Below are positions 48,050 through 61,974 of a stretch of 64,000 bases of DNA, in pieces. Source of the stretch: Cavia porcellus (lineage: Eukaryota; Chordata; Mammalia; Rodentia; Caviidae); NCBI RefSeq assembly GCF_034190915.1, contig NW_026947501.1, forward strand, positions 7,192,001-7,256,000. The letters run 5' to 3'. The translations under genes and the position numbers were made by a program. The notes beneath the pieces were generated by a model. It made no database searches. It saw nothing but the letters and a program-made list of their open reading frames with translations, and was not told the DNA's origin. Positions within the stretch are counted from its first letter, which is position 1. Each line of letters starts with the position of its first letter.

Positions 48050-51000
48050 GTCAGGAAACATGCATTGGCAATGTAGAATAGGTTTCTGAAAAACATCGCT
48101 GGTGGCACACATTGTAAGGCATTCTAACAGGCCATTCACTAGTAGGAGTGAGAAAAATATCATGGGGTGGTGTGAATCGGAGTGCCTGAGTTAGGATAGG
48201 CAGTGAGTGGCAATATAAAATGGAAGAAAGCACCACGGTGTGGTCAGCATGGGGAGGTCCGGAAATATGCAGTGGCAATGTACGATAGGTTTCTGAAAAA
48301 CATTACAGGGGGGTGCGCATTGTAAGGGTTTCTAACCGTCCAATCCCTGGTAGGACTTAAAGATATATCACGGGAGGGTGTGAATCCGAAGGCCTGAATC
48401 AGGATAGGCAGTGACTGCCAATGTAGGATGGAGAAAAGCACCACGGCATGGTCAGCATGGGGTGGTCAGGATACATTCAGTGGCAATTTATTATAGGTTT
48501 CTTAAAAACATCGCGGGGTGGTGCGGATTGTAAGGGTTTCTAACAGGCCATTCACTAGTAGGATTGAGGAAAACATCACGGGGTGGTTTGAATCAGATGT
48601 TCTGAATTAGGATATACAGTGAGTGGCAATGTAGGATGGAGAAAAGCACCAAGGGGTGGTCAGCATGGGGAGGTCAGGAAACATGCATTGGCAATGTAGG
48701 ATAGGTTTCTGAAAAACATCACGGGGTGGTGCGCCTTGTAAGGGTTTGTAGCAGGCCATTCACTAGTAGGTGTGAGAAAATCATCACGGGGTGGTGTGAA
48801 TGGGAGTGCCTGAATTACGATAGGCAGTGAATGGCAATGAAGAATGGAGAAATGCACCATGGGTTGGTCAACATGGGGAGGAAAGGAAACATGCAATGGC
48901 AATGTAGGATAGGTTTCTGAAAAACATCGCTGGGTGGTGCTCATTGCAAGGCTTTCTAAAAAGCCATTCAGAAGTAGGAGTGAAAAAAAAAAAACATCAA
49001 GGGGCGGTGTGAATCGGAGAGCCGTAATTAGGGTAGGCAGTGAGTGGCAATGTAGGGTGGAGAAAATCACCACAGGGTGGTCAGCATGGGGAGGTAAGAA
49101 AACATGCCCTGGCAATGTAGGTTAGGTTTCTGAAAAAAAAAGGGGGGTGGTGCGATTGTAAGTGTTTCTAACAGGCCATTCACTAGTAGGAGTGAGAAAA
49201 ACATCACGGGGTGGTGTGAATCGGAGGGCCTGAATTAGGATATGCAGTGAGTGGCAATGTAGGATGGACAAAAGCACCACAGGGTGGGCACCATGGGGAG
49301 GTCAGGAAACATGCAGTGGCAATGTAGGATAGTTTTCTGAAAAACATCACACTGTCGTGCGCATTGTAAGGGTTTCTAACAGGGCATTCACTAGTACGAT
49401 TGAGAAAAACAACACGGGGTGGTTTGAATCAGATGTTCTGAATTAGGATATACAGTGAGTGGCAATGTAGGATGGAGAAAAGCACCACGGGGTAGTCAGG
49501 ATGTGGAGGTCAGGAAACATGCAATGGCAATGTAGGATAGGTTTCTGAAAAACAGCCCGGTGTTGGGCGCATTGTAAAAGTATCTAACAGGCCATTCATT
49601 AGTAGGAGTGAGAAATACCTCATGGTGTGGTGTGAATTGGAGGGCCTGAATCAAGTTAGACAGTGAGTGGCAATGTAGGACGGAGAAAAGCACCAATGCA
49701 TTGTCAGCATGGGGATGTCAGGAAACATTCAGTGGCAATGTAGTGTAGGTTTCTGAAAAACATCACAGGGTGTTGCGCATTGAAAGGGTTTCTAACAGGC
49801 CATTCACTAGTTGGAGGGAGAAAAACATAACGGGGTGGTGTGAATCGGAGGGCCTGAATAAGGATAGGCAGTGAGTGGCAATGTAGGATGTAGAACAGCA
49901 CCACAGTGTAGTCAGCATGTGGAGGGCAGGAAACATGCAGTGGCAATGTGGGACACCTTTTTGAAAAATATTCCAGGTTGGTGCGCATTGTAAGGGTTTC
50001 TAACAGGCCTTTCACAAGTAGGAGTTTGAAAAACATCACGGCGTGGTGTGAATTGGAGGGCCAGAATCAGGATAGGCAGTGAGTGGCAATATACGATGGA
50101 ATAAAGCACCAAAGGGTGGTTATCATGGGGAGGTCAGGACACATGCAGTGGCAAAGTAGGATAGTTTTCAGAAAAACATCTCGGGGTGGTGCCCATTGTA
50201 AGGCTTTCTAACAGGCCATTCACTAGTTGGAGTAGAAAAACAACACAGGGTGGTGTTAATTGGCGGGCCTGAATTAGGATAGGCAGTGAGTGGCAATGTA
50301 GGATGGAGAAAAGTACCACGGAGTGGTCAGGATGGGGAGGTCAGGAAACATGCAATGGCAATGTAGGATAAGTTTCTGAAAAACATCGCTGGTGGTGCGC
50401 ATTTTAAGAATTTCTAACAGGCCATTCACTAGTAGGAGTGAGAAAAACATCACGGGGTGTTATGAATCGGAGGGCCTGAATTAGGATAGGCAGTGAGTGG
50501 CAATGTAGGATACAGAAAATCGCCACGGGGTGGTCAGCATGGGGAGGTCAGGAAACATGCAGTGGCATTGTAGGATAGTTTTTTGAAAAACATCACGAAG
50601 TGGTGCGCCTTGTAAGTGTTTCTAACCGGCCATTCCCTGGTAGGAGTGAGAAATAAATCACGGGAGGGTGTGAATCACAGGGCCTGAATAAGGATAGGCC
50701 GTGTGTGGAAATGTAGGATGGAGAAAAGCACCACGGGGTGGTCAGGATGGGAAGGTCAGGAAACATGCAGTGGCAATGCAGGATCGGATTCTGAAAAACA
50801 TCGCGGGATTGGGAGCATTGTAAATGTATCGAACAGGCCATTCACTAGTAGGAGTGAGAAATACATCATGGGATGGTGTGAATTGGAAGGCCTGAGTCAA
50901 GTTAGACAGTGAGTGGCAATGTAGGATGGAGAAAAGCACCACGGCATGGTCAGCATGGGGAGGTCAGGAAACATTCAGTGGCAATGAAGTATAGGTTTCT

Positions 51001-51160
51001 GAAAAACATCGTGGGGTGGTGCGCATTGCAAGGGTTTCTAACAGGCCATTTACTAGTAGGAGTGAGAAAAACATAACGGAGAGGCGTGAATCGGAGGGCC
51101 TGAATAAGGATACGCAGTGAGTGGCAATGTAGGATGTAGAAAAGCACCACAGGGTGGTCA
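48050..51160 (+). repeat. Block paralogous to 23,688-26,800 (offset about 24.36 kb)
   Basis: Fifteen monomers matching 23.7-26.8 kb at +24,360 to +24,362. The A12 tract at 48,983 sits where 24.6 kb has A10. At the right end the A-tract monomer of 26.8 kb is missing, and GTCAGCATGGGGAGGTAGG follows directly, as at 27,036. Confidence 0.8.
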
Positions 51161-54100
51161 GCATGGGGAGGTAGGAAACATGCAGTGGCAATGTAAGATA
51201 GTTTTCTGAAAAACATCACGGGGTGGTGCGCTTTGTAAGGGTTTCTAACAGGCCATTCACGAGTAGGAGTGAGAAAAACATCACGGGGTGGTGTGAGTCA
51301 CATGGCCTGAATTATGAGAAGCAGTGAGTGGCAATGTAGGATGCAGAAAAGCACCACGGGGTGGTCAGCATGGGGAGGTCAGGAAACATGCATTGGCAAT
51401 GTAGGATAGGTTTCTGAAAAAAAACATCGGGGTGGTGCGCATTGTAAGCGTTTCTAAGAGGCCATTAACTAGTAGGAGTGAGAAAAACATCACGGGGGGG
51501 TGTGAATCGGAGGGACTGAATCAGGATAGGCAGTGAGTGGCAGTGAAGGATGGAGAAAAGCACCACGGGGTGGTCAGCATGAGGAGGTCAGGAAACATTC
51601 AGTGGCAATGTAGGATAGGTTTCTGATAAACATCTCTGGGTGGTGCGCATTGTAAAGGTTTCTAACAGGCCATTCCTTAGTAGGAGTGAGAAAAACATCA
51701 CGTGCTGCTGTGAATCGGTGGGCATGAATTAGGATAGGCAGTGAGTGGCAACATAACATGGAGAAAAGCACCACGGTGTGGTCAGCATGTTGAGGTCAGG
51801 AAACATGCAGTGGCACTGCAGGATCGGTTTCTGAAAAACATCGCGGGGTTGGGAGCATTGCAAAGGTTTCTACCAGGCCATTCACTAGTAGGAGTGAGAA
51901 ATACATCATGGTGTGGTGTGAATCGGAGGACCTGAATCAAGTTAGACAGTGAGTGGCAATGTAGGATGGAGAAAAGCACCATGTGTTGGTGAGCATGGGG
52001 AGGTCAGAAAACATGCAATGGCAATGTCGATAGGTTTCTGAAAAGCATTTTGGGGTTGTGCGCATTGTAAGGGTTTGTAGCAGGCCATTCACTAGTAGGA
52101 GTGACAAAATCATCACGGGGTGGTGTGAATCGGAGGGCCTGAATCAGGATAGGCAGTGAGTGGCAGAGTAGGATAGAGAAAAGCACCACAGGGTGGTCAG
52201 GATGTGGAGGTCAGGAAACATGCAGTGGCAATGTAGGATAGGTTTCTTAAAATCATTGCGGGTTGGTGCTCATTGTAAGGGTTTCTAAAAGGCCTTCCAC
52301 TAGTAGGAGTGAGAACAACATCAAGGAGGTGGTGTGAATCGGAGGGCCTGAATTAGGATAGGCAGTGAGTGGCAATGTAGGGTGGATAAAAGCACCACAG
52401 GGTGGTCAGCACGGGGAGGTCAGGAAACATGCATTGGCAATGTAGGATACTTTTCTGAAAAACATCACGGGGTGGTGCGCATTATAAGGGTTTCTAAAAG
52501 GCCGTTCACTAGTAGGAGTGAGAAAAACATCACGGGTGGTGTGAAGCGGAGGGCCTGAATGAGGATAGGCAGTGAGGGGCAATATAAAATGGAGAAAAGC
52601 ACCACGGTGTGGTCAGAATGGGGAGGTCAGGAAACATGGATTGGCAATATAGGATAGGTTTCTGAAAAACATCACGGAATGGTGCGCATTGTAAGGGTTT
52701 CTAACTGACCATTCCCTGGTAGGCGAGAGAAATACATCACGGGAGGGTGTTAATCGGAAGGCCTGAATTTGGATAGGCAGTGAGTGGCAATGTAGGATGG
52801 AGAAAAACACCAAAGGGGGGTCATCATGGGGAGGTCAGGACACATGCAGTGGCAATGTAGGATTGGTTTCTGAAAAACATCACGGGTGGTGAAAATTGTA
52901 AGGCTTTCTAACAGGCCATTCACTAGTAGGACTGAGAAAAACATCATGGGGTGGTGTGAATCAGAGGGCCTGAATTATGAAAAGCAGTGAGTGGCAATGT
53001 AGTATGGAGAAAAGCACCACGGGGTGGTCTGCATGGGGAGGTCAGGAAACAAGCAGTGGCAATGTAGGATAGGTTTCTGAAAAAAAAACATCGGAGTGGT
53101 GCGCATTGTAAGGGTTTCTAACAGGCCATTTACTAGTTGGAGTGAGAAAAACATCACGGGGTTTTGTGAATGGTAGGGCCTGATTTAGGATAGGCAGTGA
53201 GTGGCAATGTAGGATGGAGAAAAGCACCACGGTGTGGTCAGCATGGGGAGATCAGGAAACATGCAGTGGCAATGTGGGATAGCTTTCTGAAAAACATTAC
53301 GTGTTGTTGCGAATGGTAAGGTATTCTAACAGGCCATTCACTAGTAGGAGTCAGAAAAACATCACGGCATGGTGTGAATTGGAGGGCCTGAATCAGGATA
53401 GGCAGTGAGTGGCAATGTACGATGGAGAAAAGCACGAAAGGGTGGTCATCATGGGGAGGTCTGGACAAATGCAGTGGCAATGTACAATAGGTTTCTGAAA
53501 AACATCGCGAGTGGTGAGAATTGTAAGGCTATCTAACAGGCCATTCAGTAGTAGGACTGAGAAAAACATCACGGGGTAGTGTGAATCAGAGGGCCTGAAT
53601 TATGATAAGCAGTGAGTGGCAATGTACGATGGAGAAAAGCACCACGGAGTGGTCAGCATGGGGAGGTCAGGAAACATGCAGAGGCAATTTAGGATAGGTT
53701 TCTGAAAAAAACTTTGGGGTGGTGCGCATTGTAAGTGTTTCTAACAGGCCATTAACTAGTAGGAGTGAGAAAAACATCACGGGGTGGTGTGAATTGGAGG
53801 GCCTGATTTAGGATAGGCAGTGAGTGGCAATGTAGGATGGAGGAAAGCACCACGGGGTGGTCAGCATGAGGAGGTCAGGAAACATGCAGTGGCAAAGTAG
53901 GATAGTTTTCTGAAAACCATCACGGGGTGGTGCCCATTGTATGGCTTTCTAACAGGCCATTCACTAGTAGGAGTGAGAAAAACATCACGGGGTGTTGTGA
54001 ATCGGAGATCCTCAATCAACTTAGACAGTGAGTGCCAATGTAGGATGGAGAAAAGCACCATGGTTTGGTGAGCACGGGGAGGTCAGGAATCCTACAATGG

Positions 54101-56185
54101 CAATGTAGGATAGGTTTCTGAAAAACATCGCGGGGTTGTGCGCATTGTAAGGATTTGTAGCAGGCCATTCACTAGTAGGATTGAGAAAAACATCACGGGG
54201 TGGTTTGAATCAGATGTTCTGAATTAGGATATACAGTGTGTGGCAATGTAGGCTGGAGAAAAGGACCACGGGGTGGTCAGCATGGGGAGGTCGGTAAACA
54301 TGCATTGGCAATGTAGGATAGGTTTCTGTAAAACATCGCTGGTGGTGCGCATTGTAAGGCTTTCTAACAGGCCATTCACTAGTAGGACTGAGAAAAACAT
54401 CACGGGTGCTGTGAATCGGAGGGCCTGAATGAGGATATGCAGTGAGGGGCAATATAAAATGGAGAACAGCACCACGGTGTCGTCAGAATGGAGAGGTCAG
54501 GAAACATGGATTGGCAATATAGGATAGGTTTCTGAAAAACATCACGGGATGGTGCGCATTGTAAGGGTTTCTAACTGACCATTCCCTGGTAGGCGTGAGA
54601 AATACATCACGTGAGGGTGTTAATCGGAAGGCCTGAATTAGGATAGGCAGTGAGTGGCAATGTAGGATGAAGAAAAGCACCACGGCAACGTCAGGATGGA
54701 GAAGTCAGGAAACATGCAGTGGCAATGTGGGATAGCTTTCTGAAAAACATCGCGGCGTGGTGCGCATTGTAAGTGTTTTTTACAGGCCATTCACTAGTAG
54801 GAGCGAGAAAAACATCACGGCGTGGTATGAATTGGAGGGCCTGAATCAGGATAGGCATTGAGTGGCAATGTAGGATGGAGAAAAGCACCAAAGGGTCGTC
54901 ATCATGGGGATGTTAGGACACATGCAGTGGCAATGTAGGATTGGTTTCTGAAAAACATCGCGGGTGGTGAAAATTGTAAGGCTTTCTAACAGGCCATTCA
55001 CTAGTAGGACTGAGAAAAACATCATGGGGTGGTGTGAATCAGAGGGCCTGAATTATGATAAGCAGTGAGTGGCAATGTAGTATGGAGAAAAGCACCACGG
55101 GGTGGTCTGCATGGGGAGGTCAGGAAACAAGCAGTGGCAATGTAGGATAGGTTTCTGAAAAAAAACATCGTAGTGGTGCGCATTGTAAGGGTTTCTAACA
55201 GGCCATTTACTAGTTGGAGTGAGAAAAACATCACGGGGTTTTGTGAATGGTAGGGCCTGATTTAGGTTAGGCAGTGAGTGGCAATGTAGGATGGAGAAAA
55301 GCACCACGGTGTGGTCAGCATGGGGAGATCAGGAAACATGCAGTGGCAATGTTGGATAGCTTTCTGAAAAACATTACGTGTTGTTGCGAATTGTAAGGCC
55401 ATTCACTAGTAGGAGTGAGAAAAACATCACGGGGTGGTGTGAATCGGAGGGCCTGAATTATGATAGGCAGTGAGTGGCAATGTAGGATTTAGAAAAGCAC
55501 CATGGGGTGGTCAGCATGGGGAGATCAGGAAACATGCAGTGGCAATGTGGGATAGCTTTCTGAAAAACATTATGGGTTGGTGCGCATTGTAAGTGTTTCT
55601 AACAGGCCATTCATTAGTAGGAGTGAGAAAAACATCACGGGGTGGTGTGAATCGGAGGGCCTGAATTATGATAGGCAGTGAGTGGCAATGTAGAATGGAG
55701 AAAAGCACCACGGGGTGGTCAGCATGGGGAGGACAGGAAACATACAGTAGCAATGTAGGATAGTTTTCTGAAAAACATCACGGGGTGGTGTGCATTGTAA
55801 GTGTTTTTAGCAGGCCATTCACTAGTAGGAGTGAGAAAATCATCACGGGGTGGTGTGAATGGGAGGGCCTGAATTAGGATATTCATTGAGGGGCAATGAA
55901 CAATGGAGAAAAGCACCATGGGGTGGTCAACATGGCGAGGTCAGGAAACATGCAATGGCAATGTAGGATAGGTTTCTGAAAAACATCGCGGCGTGGTGCG
56001 CACTGTAAGGGTTTCTAACAAGCCATTCACAAGTAGGATTGAAAAAAACATCACGGGGTTGTGTGAATCGGAGGGCCTGAATTAGGTAGGCAGTGAGTGG
56101 CAATGTAGGATGGAGAAAATCACCACAGGGTGGTCAGCATGGGGAGGTCAGAAAACATGCCGTGGCAATGTAGGATAGGTTTCCG
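51161..56185 (+). repeat. Block paralogous to 15,751-20,779 (offset about 35.4 kb)
   Basis: About 24 monomers in the same order, with the offset holding at 35,405 to 35,407. It includes the GGCAACATAACATGG subtype (51,750), the ATGTCGATAGG subtype (52,024), the 12-bp deletion (55,393) and the ACAAGTAGG monomer (56,030). Private changes include AATTAGGTAGGCAG at about 56,081, which has lost two bases. Confidence 0.82.
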
Positions 56186-56226
56186 AAAAAAAAAAAAACA
56201 AACAAAAAAAAAACAAAAAAAAAAAA
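56186..56226 (+). repeat. Interrupted A-rich tract (41 bp, with single C)
   Basis: A13 C A3 C A10 C A12, followed by CCAGGATGCTGCAC. It shares interruptions and flank with 20,780-20,825 but has three fewer C-bounded segments. Internal loss or gain inside the tract since the duplication explains the difference. Confidence 0.82.
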
Positions 56227-59200
56227 CCAGGATGCTGCACAATGTAAGTGTTTCTAACAGGCCATTCACTAGTAGAAGTTAGAAAAACATCACGGGATGG
56301 TGTGAATCGGAGGGCCTGAATTAGGATAAGCAGTGAGTGGCAATGTAGGATGGAGAAAAGCACCACAGGGTGGTCAGCATGGGGAGGTAGGAAACATGCA
56401 GTGGCAATGTAAGATAGTTTTCTGAAAAACATCACGGGGTGGTGCGCTTTGTAAGGGTTTCTAACAGGCCATTCACGAGTAGGAGTGAGAAAAACATCAC
56501 GGGGTGGTGTGAATCACATGGCCTGAATTATGAGAAGCAGTGAGTGGCAATGTAGGATGCAGAAAAGCACCACGGGGTGGTCAGCATGGGGAGGTCAGGA
56601 AACATGCATTGGCAATGTAGGATAGGTTTCTGAAAAAAAACATCGGGGTGGTGCGCATTGTAAGCGTTTCTAAGAGGCCATTAACTAGTAGGAGTGAGAA
56701 AAACATCACGGGGTGGTGTGAATCGGAGGGACTGAATCAGGATATGCAGTGAGTGGCAGTGACGGATGGAGAAAAGCACCACGGGGTGGTCAGCATGAGG
56801 AGGTCAGGAAACATTCAGTGGCAATGTAGGATAGGTTTCTGATAAACATCTCTGGGTGGTGCGCATTGTAAAGGTTTCTAACAGGCCATTCATTAGTAGG
56901 AGTGAGAAAAACATCACGTGCTGCTGTGAATCGGTGGGCATGGATTAGGATAGGCAGTGAGTGGCAACATAACATGGAGAAAAGCACCACGGTGTGGTCA
57001 GCATGTTGAGGTCAGGAAACATGCAGTGGCACTGCAGGATCGGTTTCTGAAAAACATCGCGGGGTTGGGAGCATAGCAAAGGTTTCTACCAGGCCATTTA
57101 CTAGTAGGAGTGAGAAATACATCATGGTGTGGTGTGAATCGGAGGGCCTGAATCAAGTTAGACAGTGAGTGGCAATGTAGGATGGAGAAAAGCACCATGG
57201 GTTGGTGAGCATGGGGAGGTCAGAAAACATGCAATGGCAATGTAGGATAGGTTTCTGAAAAGCATTTTGGGGTTGTGCGCATTGTAAGGGTTTGTAGCAG
57301 GCCATTCACTAGTAGGAGTGACAAAATCATCACGGGGTGGTGTGAATCGGAGGGCCTGAATCAGGATAGGCAGTGAGTGGCAGAGTAGGATAGAGAAAAG
57401 CACCACAGGGTGGTCAGGATGTGGAGGTCAGGAAACATGCAGTGGCAATGTAGGATAGGTTTCTTAAAAACATTGCGGGTTGGTGCTCATTGTAAGGTTT
57501 TCTAAAAGGCCTTCCACTAGTAGGAGTGAGAACAACATCAAGGAGGTGGTGTGAATCGGAGGGCCTGAATTAGGATAGGCAGTGAGTGGCAATGTAGGGT
57601 GGATAAAAGCACCACAGGGTGGTCAGCACGGGGAGGTCAGGAAACATGCATTGGCAATGTAGGGTACGTTTCTGAAAAACATCACGGGGTGGTGCGCATT
57701 ATAAGGGTTTCTAAAAGGCCATTCACTAGTAGGAGTGAGAAAAACATCACGGGGTGGTTTGAATCAGATGTTCTGAATTAGGATAGGCACTGAGTGGCAA
57801 TGTAGGATGGAGAAAAGCACCACGGGTGGTCAGCATGCGGAGGTCAGGAAACATGTATTGACAATGTAGGATAGGTTTCTGCAAATCATCGCCGGGTGGT
57901 GCGCATTGTAAGGCTTTCTAGCCGGCCATTCACTAGTAGGAGTGAGAAAAATATAACGGGGTGGTGTGAATCAGAGGGTCTGAATAAGGATAGGCAGTGA
58001 GTGGCCATGTAGGATGGAGAAAAGCACCACGGGGTGGTCAGCATGGGGAGATCTGGAAACATGCAGTGGCAATGTGGGATAGCTTTCTGAAAAACATTAC
58101 GGGTTGGTGTGCATTGTAAGGGTTTCTAAGAGGCCATTCACTAGTAGGAGTGAGAAAAACCTCACGACGTGGTGTGAATTGGAGGACCTGAATAAGGATA
58201 GGCAGTGAGTGGCAATGTAGGATAGAGAAAAGCACCACGGGGTGGTCATCATGGGGAGGTCAGGACACATGCAGTGGCAATGTAGGATAGGTTTCTAAAA
58301 AACATGGCGGGTGGTGAGGATCGTAAGGGTTTCTAAAACGCCATTCACTAGTAGGAGTGAGAAAAACATCACGGGGTGGTGTGAACCCGAGGGCCTGAAT
58401 TATGACAGGCAGTGAGTGGCAATGTAGGATGGAGAAAAGCACCACAGGGTGCTCAGCATGTGGAGGTCAGGAAACATGCAGTGGCAATGTAGGATAGTTT
58501 TCTGAAAAACATCACGGGGTGGTACGCATTGTAAGGGTTTCTAACGGGCCATTCACTAGTAGGAGTGAGAAAAAAATCACGGGGTGGTGTGAATCAGAGG
58601 GCCTGAATCAGGATAGGCAGTGAGTGGCAATATAGGATGGAGAAAAGCACCACGGGGTGGTCAGCATGGGGAGGTCAGGAAACATGCATTGGCAGTGTAG
58701 GATAGGTTTCTGAAAAACATCCTGGGGTGGTGTGCAATGTAAGACTTTCTAACAGGCCATTCACTAATAGGAGTGAGAAAAACATCACGTGGTGGTGTGA
58801 ATGGGAGTGCCTGAATTAGGATAGGCAGTGAGTGGCAGTGAAGAATGGAGAAATGCACCATGGGTTGGTCAACATGGGGAAGTCAGGAAACATGCATTGG
58901 CAATGTAGGATAGGTTTCTGAAAAACATCGCTGGTGGCACACATTGTAAGGCATTCTAACAGGCCATTCACTAGTAGGAGTGAGAAAAATATCATGGGGT
59001 GGTGTGAATCGGAGTGCCTGAATTAGGATAGGCAGTGAGTGCAAATATAAAATGGAAGAAAGCACCACGGTGTGGTCAGCATGGGGAGGTCCGGAAATAT
59101 GCAGTGGCAATGTAGGATAGGTTTCTGAAAAACATTAGGGGTGGTGCGCATTGTAAGGGTTTCTAACCGTCCAATCCCTGGTAGGACTTAGAGATATATC

Positions 59201-59830
59201 ACGGGAGGGTGTGAATCATAAGGCCTGAATCAGGATAGGCAGTGACTGCCAATGTAGGATGGAGAAAAGCACCACGGCATGGTCAGCATGGGGTGGTCAG
59301 GATACATTCAGTGGCAATTTATTATAGGTTTCTTAAAAACATCGCGGGGTGGTGCGGATTGTAAGGGTTTCTAACAGGCCATTCACTAGTAGGATTGAGG
59401 AAAACATCACGGGGTGGTTTGAATCAGATGTTCTGAATTAGGATATACAGTGAGTGGCAATGTAGGATGGAGAAAAGCACCAAGGGGTGGTCAGCATGGG
59501 GAGGTCAGGAAACATGCATTGGCAATGTAGGATAGGTTTCTGAAAAACATCACGGGGTGGTGCGCCTTGTAAGGGTTTGTAGCAGGCCATTCACTAGTAG
59601 GAGTGAGAAAATCATCACGGGGTGGTGTGAATGGGAGTGCCTGAATTACGATAGGCAGTGAATGGCAATGAAGAATGGAGAAAAGCACCATGGGTTGGTC
59701 AACATGGGGAGGAAAGGAAACATGCAATGGCAATGTAGGATAGGTTTCTGAAAAACATCGCTGGGTGGTGCTCATTGCAAGGCTTTCTAAAAAGCCATTC
59801 AGAAGTAGGAGTGAAAAAAAAAAACATCAA
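56227..59830 (+). repeat. Block paralogous to 20,826-24,640 with one monomer lost
   Basis: Offset 35,401 up to about 58,790, then 35,194 onward. The 207-bp drop marks loss of one monomer. CATCACGTGGTGGTGTGAAT joins GGGAGTGCCTGAATTAGG directly, whereas at 23,380-23,620 a monomer with GGCAACATAAAATGG lies between. Confidence 0.8.
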
Positions 59831-61974
59831 GGGGCGGTGTGAATCGGAGAGCCTGAATTAGGGTAGGCAGTGAGTGGCAATGTAGGGTGGAGAAAATCAC
59901 CACAGGGTGGTCAGCATGGGGAGGTAAGAAAACATGCCCTGGCAATGTAGGTTAGGTTTCTGAAAAAAAAAAAGCAGGGTGGTGCGATTGTAAGTGTTTC
60001 TAACAGGCCATTCACTAGTAGGAGTGAGAAAAACATCACGGGGTGGTGTGAATCGGAGGGCCTGAATTAGGATATGCAGTGAGTGGCAATGTAGGATGGA
60101 CAAAAGCACCACAGGGTTTTCACCATGGGGAGGTCAGGAAACATGCAGTGGCAATGTAGGATAGTTTTCTGAAAAACATCACACTGTCGTGCGCATTGTA
60201 AGGGTTTCTAACAGGGCATTCACTAGTACGATTGAGAAAAACAACACGGGGTGGTTTGAATCAGATGTTCTGAATTAGGATATACAGTGAGTGGCAATGT
60301 AGGATGGAGAAAAGCACCACGGGGTAGTCAGGATGTGGAGGTCAGGAAACATGCAATGGCAATGTAGGATAGGTTTCTGAAAAACAGCCCGGTGTTGGGC
60401 GCATTGTAAAAGTATCTAACAGGCCATTCATTAGTAGGAGTGGGAAATACCTCATGGTGTGGTGTGAATTGGAGGGACTGAATCAAGTTAGACAGTGAGT
60501 GGCAATGTAGGACGGAGAAAAGCACCAATGCATTGTCAGCATGGGGATGTCAGGAAACATTCAGTGGCAATGTAGTGTAGGTTTCTGAAAAACATCGCAG
60601 GGTGTTGCGCATTGAAAGGGTTTCTAACAGGCCATTCACTAGTTGGAGGGAGAAAAACATAACGGGGTGGTGTGAATAGGAGGGCCTGAATAAGGATAGG
60701 CAGTGAGTGGCAATGTTGGATGTAGAACAGCACCACGGTGTGGTCAGCATGTGGAGGTCAGGAAACATGCAGTGGCAATGTGGGACACCTTTTTGAAAAA
60801 TATTCCAGGTTGGTGCGCATTGTAAGGGTTTCTAACAGGCCTTTCACAAGTAGGAGTTTGAAAAACATCACGGCATGGTGTGAATTGGAGGGCCAGAATC
60901 AGGATAGGCAGTGAGTGGCAATATACGATGGAATAAAGCACCAAAGGGTGGTCATCATGGGGAGGTCAGGACACATGCAGTGGCAAAGTAGGATAGTTTT
61001 CTGAAAAACATCTCGGGGTGGTGCCCATTGTAAGGCTTTCTAACAGGCCATTCACTAGTTGGAGTGAGAAAAACATCACAGGGTGGTGTTAATTGGCGGG
61101 CCTGAATTAGGATAGGCAGTGAGTGGCAATGTAGGATGGAGAAAAGTACCATGGAGTGGTCAGGATGGGGAGGTCAGGAAACATGCAATGGCAATGTAGG
61201 ATAAGTTTCTGAAAAACATCGCTGGTGGTGCGCATTGTAAGACTTTCTAACAGGCCATTCACTAGTAGGAGTGAGAAAAACATCACGGGGTGTTATGAAT
61301 CGGAGGGCCTGAATTAGGATAGGCAGTGAGTGGCAATGTAGGTTAGAGAAAATCGCCACGGGGTGGTTAGCATGGGGAGGTCAGGAAACATGCAGTGGCA
61401 TTGTAGGATAGTTTTTTGAAAAACATCACGGAGTGGTGCGCCTTGTAAGTGTTTCTAACCGGCCATTCCCTAGTAGGAGTGAGAAATAAATCACGGGAGG
61501 GTGTGAATCACAGGGCCTGAATAAGGATAGGCCGTGGGTGGAAATGTAGGATGGAGAAAAGCACCACGGGGTGGTCAGGATGGGGAGGTCAGGAAACATG
61601 CAGTGGCAATGCAGGATCGGATTCTGAAAAACATCGCGGGATTGGGAGCATTGTAAATGTATCGAACAGGCCATTCACTAGTAGGAGTGAGAAATACATC
61701 ATGGGATGGTGTGAATTGGAAGGCCTGAGTCAAGTTAGACAGTGAGTGGCAATGTAGGATGGAGTAAAGCACCACGGCATGGTCAGCATGGGGAGGTCAG
61801 GAAACATTCAGTGGCAATGAAGTATAGGTTTCTGAAAAATATCGCGGGGTGGTGCGCATTGCCAGGGTTTCTAACAGGCCATTTACTAGTAGGAGTGAGA
61901 AAAACATAACGGAGTGGTGTGAATCGGAGGGCCTGAATTAGTATAAGCAGTGAGTGGCAATGTAGGATAGAGAA
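59831..61974 (+). repeat. Block paralogous to 24,641-26,780 and 49,003-51,140
   Basis: Ten monomers at constant +35,193 from the 25 kb block. Near 61,930 the text switches from AATAAGGATTCGCAG (26,742) to AATTAGTATAAGCAGTGAGT, the tail of the A-tract monomer, so the crossover removed the A tract and about one monomer. Confidence 0.78.
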
